From positions 1 to 57,790 of the forward strand of contig CAYNOO010000007.1 in the NCBI GenBank assembly GCA_964398865.1: a stretch of DNA of 57,790 nucleotides, in the 5' to 3' direction. Numbering within the stretch: position 1 is the stretch's first letter; every line of letters starts with the position of its first letter. Position numbers and translations under genes: made by a program. Shown piece after piece: positions 1 to 5,156 of the stretch. The DNA comes from Phycocordibacter sp964398865. Lineage in GTDB: Bacteria > Patescibacteriota > Minisyncoccia > Phycocordibacterales > Phycocordibacteraceae. The notes under the pieces are model-generated. The model did not search any database. It was not told the DNA's origin and worked only from the letters and a program-made list of their open reading frames with translations.

Positions 1-420
1 GCTATTGGGACCAAAAAGTGAATACGTATTGCAGTATGGGTATTCCTCTTTAGATGAGTCGATACAATCTGCCATTTGTTGGGCGATGGATCCTTCGTCG
101 CCCTCGATGTAGCCGCGTAATGTACCTTTCCAAAAAAACTTATTCGAGAAAGGTAAAATTGCAATTCCCTGAAATGGCGGGAAAAGGTTTTTATGTAAGT
201 GTCCCCAACTTGCGTGATTTTTCTCAGTCCTAAAAAGCACTTCCCAACGTGTCGCAATAGTATCTCTACCTACCCCGAAACGCGCTAGTGAGCCCTTGCG
301 ATTTATAAGAAACCAAGGATGTGTCGCAAAGCTAAAGGGTAAATTCGTAGGACAGAGAAAGAGAAAAACCTGATACTTATCGGTTTTAATAAGTGCTGCA
401 AATTTATCTTCATAAGACAT
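1..420 (-). CDS. DUF3750-like protein, C-terminus cut by window edge
   Basis: The frame opens at the ATG at 420 and runs for 140 codons into the window edge, so the end of the protein is missing. Visible blocks are HPWFLINRKG (residues 34-43) and YPYCNTYSLFGPNS (127-140). As I recall it, the DUF3750 family has a similar HPW-x-basic block and a Y-x-x-x-PGPNSN motif near the centre; the match is by eye and partial. The family has no established function. No Shine-Dalgarno is visible before the ATG. There is no signal peptide. Family assignment is tentative; that it is a real gene is better supported, because 420 bases are open with ordinary codon use. Confidence 0.55.
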   Translation of the reverse strand, partial: MSYEDKFAALIKTDKYQVFLFLCPTNLPFSFATHPWFLINRKGSLARFGVGRDTIATRWEVLFRTEKNHASWGHLHKNLFPPFQGIAILPFSNKFFWKGTLRGYIEGDEGSIAQQMADCIDSSKEEYPYCNTYSLFGPNS

Positions 421-519
421 GCACGCAGTGTAACGTGGGTCCTCTGACACTAAGTAATTCTGGCGGGTCGTCGGCAGTTATTAGAATTTCCTCTATCCAC
501 ATATAACGATAAATATATA

Positions 520-548
520 TTGACAAACGATAAACAATAAACTAAGAT
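520..548 (+). promoter_or_regulatory. Sigma70-type promoter upstream of the DUF2975 gene
   Basis: TTGACA at 520-525 and TAAGAT at 543-548 are separated by exactly 17 bases. The surrounding DNA is AT-rich. Transcription would start near 555, leaving a leader of about 120 bases before the start codon at 678, unusually long for this window. Confidence 0.75.
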
Positions 549-590
549 AGAGATATTAAAAATTATAAAAGTTGGAGGATCGCATAATTT

Positions 591-665
591 CGTTAGTCGT
601 CCCTCGCGTCGCGTCATAAGGACGATACGCGACATGATCCCGTAGGATCAGCTGGGACGACAACG
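591..665 (+). promoter_or_regulatory. Folded leader RNA with a three-way-junction shape
   Basis: Within the long leader of the DUF2975 gene, 591-603 pairs with 654-665 (CGTT, one bulged A, GTCGTCCC against GGGACGAC, AACG; 12 bp). Inside lie two more hairpins: 608-614 with 627-633 (7 bp) and TGATCC 635-640 with GGATCA 645-650 around a CGTA tetraloop. The element ends 12 bases before the start codon. I recognise no named riboswitch class. It could control the downstream membrane protein and regulator pair, or be a small RNA in its own right. Confidence 0.5.
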
Positions 666-677
666 TCGCTACATCGC

Positions 678-1154
678 ATGAAAAAAAGCTCAACAATATT
701 TCTTCAGGTAGTCATTGTAGCTCTAGGCATTGGCGCCCTTGCTCTTCTGCTTTGGGAGCCTCACCTCGAGGGCATAAATGCGCACTCGACATTCTTTGAG
801 GTGTACCTTGATCCCTTTATAGCCCTTGTGTATATCGGGTCTATCCCGTTTTTCGTAGCGCTCTATCAGGCAGTCAAGGTGTTGGGGTATGCGGGACAAA
901 ACAAAATATTTTCGCAACCGGCCGTGAACGCTCTACGGACTATAAAATATTGCGCGCTGACTATCATTGGTTTTGTTGTGATAGAGGAAATTTTTATCAT
1001 GTTGAACCATGGCAGTGATGATGCTGCAGGCGGAGTTTTTATGGGCATTCTCATAACCTTCGGTTCGATTGTGATTGCCACCGCAGCGGCGATGTTTGAA
1101 CGAATCTTGCAAAATGCCCTGAATATCAAATCTGAGAATGACTTAACCGTTTAA
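678..1154 (+). CDS. DUF2975 family membrane protein
   Basis: A 158-residue integral membrane protein with four predicted hydrophobic segments (about 7-26, 46-68, 90-112 and 120-142), the layout of DUF2975 proteins. These are commonly found directly upstream of a small Cro/CI-type regulator, as here: the next gene starts 4 bases after this stop. The function of the family is not established; the pairing suggests a membrane component whose level or state is linked to the regulator. It is transcribed from the promoter at 520-548 through the folded leader at 591-665. No obvious Shine-Dalgarno precedes the ATG. Confidence 0.75.
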   Translation: MKKSSTIFLQVVIVALGIGALALLLWEPHLEGINAHSTFFEVYLDPFIALVYIGSIPFFVALYQAVKVLGYAGQNKIFSQPAVNALRTIKYCALTIIGFVVIEEIFIMLNHGSDDAAGGVFMGILITFGSIVIATAAAMFERILQNALNIKSENDLTV

Positions 1155-1158
1155 CGTT

Positions 1159-1362
1159 ATGGCAATCATCATTACCATTGACGTTATGTTGGCTAAGCGG
1201 AAGATGAGCGTCACCGAGCTTGCCGAGAAAGTCGGCATTACGATAGCAAACATTTCTATATTGAAAAACGGAAAGGCAAAAGCAATTCGCCTCTCGACAC
1301 TGGAGGCAATTTGCAAGGCTCTCGAGTGTCAGCCCGGTGATATTTTGGAATATAAGAAATAA
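1159..1362 (+). CDS. Small XRE/YozG-like helix-turn-helix regulator
   Basis: A 67-residue protein that is little more than a Cro/CI-type HTH: two HTH helices around LAEKVGITIANISILKNGK (20-38) and a C-terminal ALECQPGDILEY block (54-65) typical of the YozG/YdaS-like small regulators that accompany DUF2975 genes. The start is 4 bases after the DUF2975 stop, so the two form one operon and are probably translationally coupled. It likely binds DNA as a dimer; the target is unknown, autoregulation being the usual expectation. The pair resembles a portable regulatory module. Confidence 0.85.
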   Translation: MAIIITIDVMLAKRKMSVTELAEKVGITIANISILKNGKAKAIRLSTLEAICKALECQPGDILEYKK

Positions 1363-1387
1363 GAACCTTTGCCATACCTAAGGTTCT
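1362..1387 (+). terminator. Hairpin after the DUF2975-HTH operon
   Basis: AGAACCTT at 1362-1369 pairs with AAGGTTCT at 1380-1387. There is no U-tract after the stem, so it is at best a weak terminator or an mRNA-end stabiliser. Confidence 0.35.
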
Positions 1388-1456
1388 GAGTTGATAATCG
1401 AGCGAACCGTGCGCAGTTAGTACCCGCAGCCCCGAGCCGCGACGCTGGCTAAGCTG

Positions 1457-1879
1457 TTACTTTTGTTCAAATTCCACCGTCCATTCAATACCGTATTTGT
1501 CCCTAAACATCGCAAAATACGTCCCCCAAGGACTCTCTGCCATGGGCATTTCAACTGCTCCACCCGCTGAAAGTCCGTTGAATAGTTTTTCTGTTCCTTC
1601 CTTGCTGTCTGCAGTAATAGCGATTTTAGATCTATTTTCGTTTTCGTTTACTCGCCCCATGCTCTCCGGAATGTCGTTGGCAATCAGCATGTTTCCACCG
1701 ATAGGCAGAACGATGCGCATTATTTTATTCGCATCCTTTTCTTCCACTGGAAATTCAGAGCTTGCTAGGTCTTTGAAACGAGTAATTTTTGTAAACTCTC
1801 CACCAAATACTGATTTATAAAATATAAATGCTTCTTCGGCATTGCCGTTGAAGTTTATGTAAGGATTGATTGTTGCCAT
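1457..1879 (-). CDS. VOC superfamily protein (PhnB-like)
   Basis: A 140-residue single-domain protein opening with INPYINFNGNAEEAFIFY, the signature start of PhnB-like members of the vicinal-oxygen-chelate fold. The fold repeats beta-alpha-beta-beta-beta units; a second unit begins near ITADSKEGTEKLFNGL (about 88-103), and the closing SPWGTYFAMFRDKYGIEW block is typical. Members are often called 3-demethylubiquinone methyltransferase-like, but without partner genes no substrate can be named. It stands alone, convergent with the HTH operon, and its upstream side holds the hairpin-rich region next to tRNA-Ser. Confidence 0.85.
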   Translation of the reverse strand: MATINPYINFNGNAEEAFIFYKSVFGGEFTKITRFKDLASSEFPVEEKDANKIMRIVLPIGGNMLIANDIPESMGRVNENENRSKIAITADSKEGTEKLFNGLSAGGAVEMPMAESPWGTYFAMFRDKYGIEWTVEFEQK

Positions 1880-1907
1880 AGTTTAATTATACATTCTCTT
1901 AATAATT

Positions 1908-1924
1908 CCTCCGGAAGCCGGAGG
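1908..1924. other. Perfect hairpin CCTCCGG-AAG-CCGGAGG
   Basis: Seven perfect base pairs with a 3-base loop, 29 bases upstream of the VOC gene start. It is the first of four consecutive hairpins that fill the space up to tRNA-Ser and may belong to the same element as 1961-2068. Confidence 0.5.
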
Positions 1925-1960
1925 CGAATCCGCGACGTACCTCCGATACTTTTTTCTTCT

Positions 1961-2068
1961 GGCGGAGGCGGAGAGAACGCTCACAAGACATAAAACCCTC
2001 GGTTTTATGAATTTCCTACACGGGGAACTCCCGTTCCCCGACCCCCTCCCAGTTCGAATCTCTCCGCC
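1961..2068. repeat. Multi-hairpin element built from tRNA-Ser 3'-end copies
   Basis: The ends pair as a 10-bp stem (GGCGGAGAGA 1967-1976 with TCTCTCCGCC 2059-2068). Inside are two perfect hairpins: CATAAAACC/GGTTTTATG (1989-1997, 2001-2009) and CGGGGAAC/GTTCCCCG (2021-2028, 2033-2040). The left end (1962-1976) is a 15-base direct copy of the neighbouring tRNA-Ser 3' region (2113-2127). The right end (2051-2068) is an 18-base inverted copy of 2118-2135 of the same tRNA. No ORF of note lies within. This looks like a small non-autonomous mobile or integration-derived element, or a structured RNA, rather than ordinary spacer. Confidence 0.55.
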
Positions 2069-2076
2069 GTCTTACC

Positions 2077-2106
2077 AAAATTGGATACCAAAAAGTATCC
2101 AATTTT
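2077..2106 (-). terminator. Palindromic terminator after tRNA-Ser
   Basis: AAAATTGGATAC (2077-2088) pairs perfectly with GTATCCAATTTT (2095-2106) around a 6-base loop. The stem closes with a T-run in both directions, and it sits 7 bases beyond the tRNA 3' end, so it likely terminates the tRNA transcript on the minus strand. Confidence 0.6.
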
Positions 2107-2113
2107 ACTAAAG

Positions 2114-2198
2114 CGGAGGCGGAGAGATTCGAACTCTCGGTAGGTTTCCCTACACACGCTTTCCAAGCGTGCGCACTAGACCGCTATGCGACGCCTCC
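2114..2198 (-). tRNA. tRNA-Ser (anticodon GGA)
   Basis: An 85-base tRNA reading UCC/UCU. The acceptor stem GGAGGCG pairs with CGCCTCC (2115-2121 on the plus strand). The anticodon arm GCACGCTTGGAAAGCGTGT carries GGA, the long variable arm (GTAGGGAAACCTAC) is the class II mark of serine tRNAs, and the T-arm GAGAGTTCGAATCTCTC is complete. CCA is not encoded. Its 3' end is copied twice in the adjacent hairpin element, once direct and once inverted. Confidence 0.95.
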
Positions 2199-2236
2199 GT
2201 GCCTCTCTATATATCACATTGGCGGTTCTTGTGCTT

Positions 2237-2290
2237 TTTGTAACCAACACATCTTCATCGTGGTTTAACAAATGAAAGGTCGAAACTTTA
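2237..2290 (+). promoter_or_regulatory. Upstream block, copy 1, of the paired small genes
   Basis: This 54-base block matches 2537-2590 at 41 of 54 positions without a gap, exactly 300 bases apart. Shared cores are TTTGTAACCA, TCTTCAT, GTTTAA and ATGAAAGGTCG. Each copy ends about 25 bases before a small gene. The constant spacing suggests a shared promoter or operator. TGTAACC is reminiscent of -35 elements read by some ECF sigma factors, and the window encodes one at 23151; that link is speculation. Confidence 0.5.
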
Positions 2291-2315
2291 TAAAAAATAA
2301 ACTTTCCACATTTAT

Positions 2316-2441
2316 ATGGGCTACGAAAGAGGAGAACGTTCAGTGGGAATACGCACTGGCGGTGAGCGTCGTAAGAATCGTGGAGCAATAGGATTGTTCG
2401 TGGAAACCTACGGGGGTCACGAAAAGGAAGCTCTCGCGTAA
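2316..2441 (+). CDS. Small protein, 41 residues, paralogue of the gene at 2613
   Basis: ATG at 2316 to TAA at 2439-2441. The start YERGERSVGI aligns with KYEAGEKIVRI of the small gene at 2613, and the DNA around both (TACGAA, AGGAGA) is alike, which supports this frame. The rest is basic and glycine-rich and diverges from the sister. There is no membrane segment or known motif. Both genes lie behind the same repeated upstream block. A competing frame begins at 2272 in the conserved ATGAAAGGTCG and gives 39 residues; I prefer the present one because only it aligns to the sister. A 38-base perfect palindrome follows. Confidence 0.4.
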   Translation: MGYERGERSVGIRTGGERRKNRGAIGLFVETYGGHEKEALA

Positions 2442-2449
2442 CATCCGTT

Positions 2450-2487
2450 CCTCACACATGCGCGAGTGCACTCGCGCATGTGTGAGG
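2450..2487. repeat. 38-base perfect palindrome
   Basis: Two 19-base arms with no loop, centred between 2468 and 2469, with core GCGCGAGTGCACTCGCGC. It begins 9 bases after the small gene at 2316. There is no U-tract, so it is not a standard terminator. A weaker candidate with U6 (CCCTAAAAGGGTATTTTTT) follows at 2503-2521. Confidence 0.8.
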
Positions 2488-2536
2488 TGAGCTCATCAGT
2501 TGCCCTAAAAGGGTATTTTTTAATTTAGGATTGCAG

Positions 2537-2590
2537 TTTGTAACCAGAACTTCTTCATAAAAGTTTAATGTATGAAAGGTCGCACTTTTA
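2537..2590 (+). promoter_or_regulatory. Upstream block, copy 2, of the paired small genes
   Basis: Second copy of the 54-base block described at 2237-2290, with the same cores at the same spacing. Conserved spacing over 54 bases with divergence between cores is what a regulatory site under selection looks like. Confidence 0.5.
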
Positions 2591-2612
2591 TGAGCATTAA
2601 TCCAAAACGCCT

Positions 2613-2744
2613 ATGTCATTCAAATACGAAGCAGGAGAGAAAATCGTGCGAATCGGCAACAAGTTTGTGGAAGGTGTTGGGGTTAGTGTTGCAGCTGAAG
2701 TTGCAGTAAAGATTCTGGAAAAGATTTTGAAAAGCAGCCTCTGA
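2613..2744 (+). CDS. Small protein, 43 residues, amphipathic C-terminus
   Basis: ATG at 2613 to TGA at 2742-2744. After the KYEAGEKIVRI start, residues 17-43 alternate hydrophobic and charged residues (VEGVGVSVAAEVAVKILEKI), compatible with an amphipathic or membrane-skimming helix. No known family is recognised. Its N-terminus and its upstream block match the gene at 2316, so the two arose by local duplication with a 300-base period. A 45-base palindrome follows before the convergent htpX gene. Confidence 0.45.
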   Translation: MSFKYEAGEKIVRIGNKFVEGVGVSVAAEVAVKILEKILKSSL

Positions 2745-2770
2745 TGTATTTATTTTCTCTCACAACCCAG

Positions 2771-2815
2771 AGTGATTTGATATATCATATCAGTGATATG
2801 ATATATCAAATCACT
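2771..2815. repeat. 45-base palindrome containing a TGATTTGATATATCA motif
   Basis: Two perfect 22-base arms around a single G at 2793. It sits between the small gene ending at 2744 and the convergent htpX end at 2870. The half-site TGATTTGATATATCA recurs in the palindrome at 29399-29424, also after a plus-strand gene facing minus-strand genes. Confidence 0.8.
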
Positions 2816-2869
2816 TCCCTATTTTTTGCTTTGAGAAATCCGAGATGAGAACTCTAGCGCGCAGGGTAT

Positions 2870-3757
2870 TCAATCAAGAAGCGCTTTTATACGCTCTTCT
2901 ACTGGCGGATGAGTCATGAAAAGCTTGCTCAAACCGCGCACGGCTCCAGCACCGAAAGGATTCGCAATGAAGAGGTGCGCTGTTGCAGTATTGGCATTTC
3001 GCATCGGAGCGCTGTAGGAACTGATTTTCTCCAAGGCAGAAGCAAGACCTTGCGGATAGCGTGTAAGAAGTGCGCCAGAAGCATCCGCCAAAAATTCTCG
3101 CTTGCGAGACACTGCAAGCTTAATGAGCTGCGCGGCAATAGGAGCTAGGATTGCTGCGAGAATTCCGATGATGGCAAAAATCGCACCTCCCCTGTTGTCA
3201 TTATCACGACTTCCCCCACCCCAAAACGACATGCGAATAAACATGTCGGCAATAATGGCAATGAAGCCTGCAAGAACGACCGCGACAGTCATGAGAAGCA
3301 TGTCCTTATTCTTTATATGACTCATCTCGTGTGCAATGACGCCTTCAAGCTCAACACGAGTCATCATGGCAAGGAGTCCCGTCGTAGCGCACACTACTGC
3401 ATGTTTTTCATCTCTGCCGGTCGCAAATGCGTTCGGTGCAGGGTCATCAATGACGTAGAGCTTCGGCAACGGGAGACCAGCGGTGATTGCAAGATTTTCT
3501 GCAACGGTATAGAAATCAAAAAACTCTTCGCGAGTAGCGGGGCGAGCCTTGGTCATCGATAATACTATCTTGTCAGAAAACCAGTAGCTTCCGATGTTCA
3601 TCACGAGCGCAAAGCCAACAGCGACATACAGAATCGCCGAAGAATTGTAGTACCAGGAAATCCCCCACCCGATGCCAATGACAACAATAAGAAACACACC
3701 CATGAGAAGCCATGTCTTATGGATGTTTGATTCTTGATCTTGGTAGAGGGATGACAT
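2870..3757 (-). CDS. htpX: HtpX-like membrane zinc metalloprotease (M48)
   Basis: A 295-residue membrane-embedded protease that degrades damaged membrane proteins. Two N-terminal membrane segments (about 16-36 and 41-60) precede the catalytic domain. The zinc motif HEMSH is at 143-147 (ligands H143 and H147, base E144); the third ligand is E221 in REFLADA. Two further hydrophobic stretches (154-172, 192-212) flank the active site. Length is normal for HtpX. It follows lemA and a 78-residue protein on the same strand; lemA-htpX is a recurrent bacterial pair and lies next to groEL here, a proteostasis neighbourhood. Nothing is missing from the active site. Confidence 0.95.
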   Translation of the reverse strand: MSSLYQDQESNIHKTWLLMGVFLIVVIGIGWGISWYYNSSAILYVAVGFALVMNIGSYWFSDKIVLSMTKARPATREEFFDFYTVAENLAITAGLPLPKLYVIDDPAPNAFATGRDEKHAVVCATTGLLAMMTRVELEGVIAHEMSHIKNKDMLLMTVAVVLAGFIAIIADMFIRMSFWGGGSRDNDNRGGAIFAIIGILAAILAPIAAQLIKLAVSRKREFLADASGALLTRYPQGLASALEKISSYSAPMRNANTATAHLFIANPFGAGAVRGLSKLFMTHPPVEERIKALLD

Positions 3758-3809
3758 GGTGAACAGCTTTCAGGTTATAAGTGTCAGGTTCCAGCTTTGA
3801 GAAGAAGAG

Positions 3810-4046
3810 CTATCGAACATCCTGCGAATTGCCGTCTGAATCAGTGACAAAATCTGCGTCGCCATGATCCTCATTTGGCGCTCCTGCGTTTTGCTCTCCT
3901 CCTTTACCCAAAATACTTTCTGCGACAGGAGACCGAACGCCTGCGGCTTTGTCCTCCGCAACTTCACGTCGTGCCTGTTCTACAAGACGACCCCCTAAGG
4001 AGTCCGCTCCATTTGTTCCTGAAACGAACTTATCAAATTTACCCAT
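3810..4046 (-). CDS. Small hydrophilic protein between lemA and htpX
   Basis: A 78-residue, charged protein with no membrane segment and a C-terminus rich in D, N and G. It starts 8 bases after lemA ends and lies 52 bases before htpX, so it is almost certainly co-transcribed. No family is recognised. Low complexity and position between two membrane stress proteins suggest an accessory or disordered partner, but that is only context. Confidence 0.65.
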   Translation of the reverse strand: MGKFDKFVSGTNGADSLGGRLVEQARREVAEDKAAGVRSPVAESILGKGGEQNAGAPNEDHGDADFVTDSDGNSQDVR

Positions 4047-4054
4047 AAAATATA

Positions 4055-4618
4055 TTACGAGAATGAGACTTTCACGGGCTCCTTCGCTGCAGAGTCAGTA
4101 TCACTGAGTTCAAACAACTCCATTTTAGAGAAGTGGAATGAAGAAGCAATTAGGTTACCTGGGAATGATTCAATGGCAGTGTTCAAGTCGCGTACGTTCG
4201 TATTGTAGAAGCGGCGCGATGCCATAATCTTATTCTCTGTATCTGAAAGTTCACGCTGAAGCTCCAAGAAGTTCTGGTTTGCTTTAAGATCTGGATAGGC
4301 TTCGGCTATAGCAAATATACTTTTCAAAGCACCTGTAAGCATATTCTCTGCTGCCGCATGATCTGCAACGGACGAAGCACCCATAGCTGCGGCACGAGCG
4401 TTACTTACATTCTCGAATGCCTGCTTTTCATGTGCAGCGTAACCCTTCACTGTTTCAATGAGGTTTGGAATCAAGTCGTACCGGCGCTTCATCTGTACAT
4501 CAATATCAGCCCACGCTTCTTTTGCACGATTTACTAAGCGAACAAAGCCGTTGTAGCTAGCGACGAGCCATGCGAGGACGACTGCAACTACAGCAAGAAC
4601 TATATAGAGTGGTGTCAT
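4055..4618 (-). CDS. lemA: LemA family protein
   Basis: A 187-residue protein with one N-terminal membrane anchor (about 3-20) followed by the long helical hairpin typical of LemA: NRAKEAWADIDVQMKRR and YDLIPNLIETVKGYAAHEK (about 31-66), then LELQRELSDTENKIMASRRF and FPGNLIASSF. The family is widespread, of unsettled biochemical role, and repeatedly neighbours HtpX-type proteases. It opens the lemA-78aa-htpX operon. A TTGACA box lies 46-51 bases upstream. Length is normal and the fold is complete. Confidence 0.95.
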   Translation of the reverse strand: MTPLYIVLAVVAVVLAWLVASYNGFVRLVNRAKEAWADIDVQMKRRYDLIPNLIETVKGYAAHEKQAFENVSNARAAAMGASSVADHAAAENMLTGALKSIFAIAEAYPDLKANQNFLELQRELSDTENKIMASRRFYNTNVRDLNTAIESFPGNLIASSFHFSKMELFELSDTDSAAKEPVKVSFS

Positions 4619-4639
4619 AGGGTAAATTTTAGAGGTTAG

Positions 4640-4669
4640 TGTTTAGCGAATAGCGTAACTATTTGTCAA
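4640..4669 (-). promoter_or_regulatory. Probable promoter of the lemA operon
   Basis: On the minus strand TTGACA (4669-4664) is followed after 18 bases by TAAACA (4645-4640). The -35 is perfect and the -10 poor. The site lies 22 bases before the lemA ATG. Confidence 0.5.
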
Positions 4670-4687
4670 TTTTAACACGAGCGGAGC

Positions 4688-4843
4688 TTAATGCACTGCT
4701 CCTGGGCTTTCTTCTGAATCATCGTCCTCACCTCCTCCTCCAGGAGGTACTACACCAGTTACATCATCAGGCGTAAATGGCTGATGGGGAAATTCGGGTC
4801 TAGGCGGAACATCTTCTATCCTTGGTTCTGGCATATACTGCAT
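4688..4843 (-). CDS. Small acidic proline-rich protein, 51 residues
   Basis: ATG at 4843 to TAA at 4690-4688. The first half is proline- and charge-rich, followed by a glycine run (VVPPGGGGEDDDSEE). It has no membrane segment and is surely disordered. A similar small P/A/E-rich protein lies at 31783-31896, just upstream of the DEAD-box helicase. It is placed between the terminator of the zinc-ribbon gene and the lemA promoter, so it may be transcribed on its own. No family is recognised; it could be a real microprotein or a chance ORF. Confidence 0.45.
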   Translation of the reverse strand: MQYMPEPRIEDVPPRPEFPHQPFTPDDVTGVVPPGGGGEDDDSEESPGAVH

Positions 4844-4849
4844 TATAGC

Positions 4850-4875
4850 AAAACCCCGCTTTCGCGGGATTTTTA
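4850..4875 (-). terminator. Rho-independent terminator after the zinc-ribbon gene
   Basis: CCCGC (4855-4859) pairs with GCGGG (4864-4868) in an A/T-flanked hairpin; on the minus strand it ends in a T-run. It lies 22 bases beyond the stop of the gene at 4898. Confidence 0.75.
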
Positions 4876-4897
4876 AAATTACACTTGCTCCGACCTT

Positions 4898-5023
4898 CTA
4901 CGCATCGTGGTACGCTACCTTTCTCATGCAACCAGTACAAAGACTGCTGTCGCTTCTTGCCGGATTTACAGTACAACGCGCGCACATCTTCTCTTCTTTT
5001 TCTGGAGCAGATTCACCAGCCAT
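4898..5023 (-). CDS. Zinc-ribbon microprotein, 41 residues
   Basis: ATG at 5023 to TAG at 4900-4898. After an acidic N-terminus come two CxxC knuckles, CARC (14-17) and CTGC (33-36), 15 residues apart, enough for one structural zinc site; the chain ends in a basic KVAYHDA tail. A longer in-frame extension upstream exists, but the promoter at 5067-5095 would lie inside it, so the short start is preferred. Such single-ribbon proteins often bind nucleic acid or ribosomes; nothing here identifies the partner. It has its own promoter and terminator. Confidence 0.7.
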   Translation of the reverse strand: MAGESAPEKEEKMCARCTVNPARSDSSLCTGCMRKVAYHDA

Positions 5024-5066
5024 ACTATTTAAAAAATTAAAACGAATAAACGAACCACTTCTTTCC

Positions 5067-5095
5067 AAGTTAGTCCCACAAACCGTATTTGTCAA
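5067..5095 (-). promoter_or_regulatory. Promoter of the zinc-ribbon gene
   Basis: TTGACA (5095-5090) and TAACTT (5072-5067) on the minus strand are separated by 17 bases. The predicted start leaves about 40 bases of leader to the ATG at 5023. Confidence 0.6.
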
Positions 5096-5102
5096 TAGCT
5101 TA

Positions 5103-5133
5103 TAAAAATCCCCCACTAATGCGAGGGATTTTG
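5103..5133 (-). terminator. Rho-independent terminator after groEL
   Basis: AAAATCCC (5105-5112) pairs with GGGATTTT (5125-5132). On the minus strand the stem is followed by a T-run. It lies 24 bases beyond the groEL stop. Confidence 0.85.
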
Positions 5134-5156
5134 TATTAATGCAGACGCGAGTGAAA

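Noticed and set aside
450..635. Minus-strand 61-residue ORF
   Set aside because: It lies across the plus-strand promoter and folded leader of the DUF2975 gene, with AT-rich composition and no motif.
2176..2388. Minus-strand 70-residue ORF
   Set aside because: It overlaps the 5' end of tRNA-Ser and the first upstream block; translation there is implausible.
2272..2709. Alternative frames starting MKGR in both repeat blocks (39 and 45 residues)
   Set aside because: The ATG is conserved only because it lies in the shared block; downstream residues do not align with each other, whereas the frames starting at 2316 and 2613 do.
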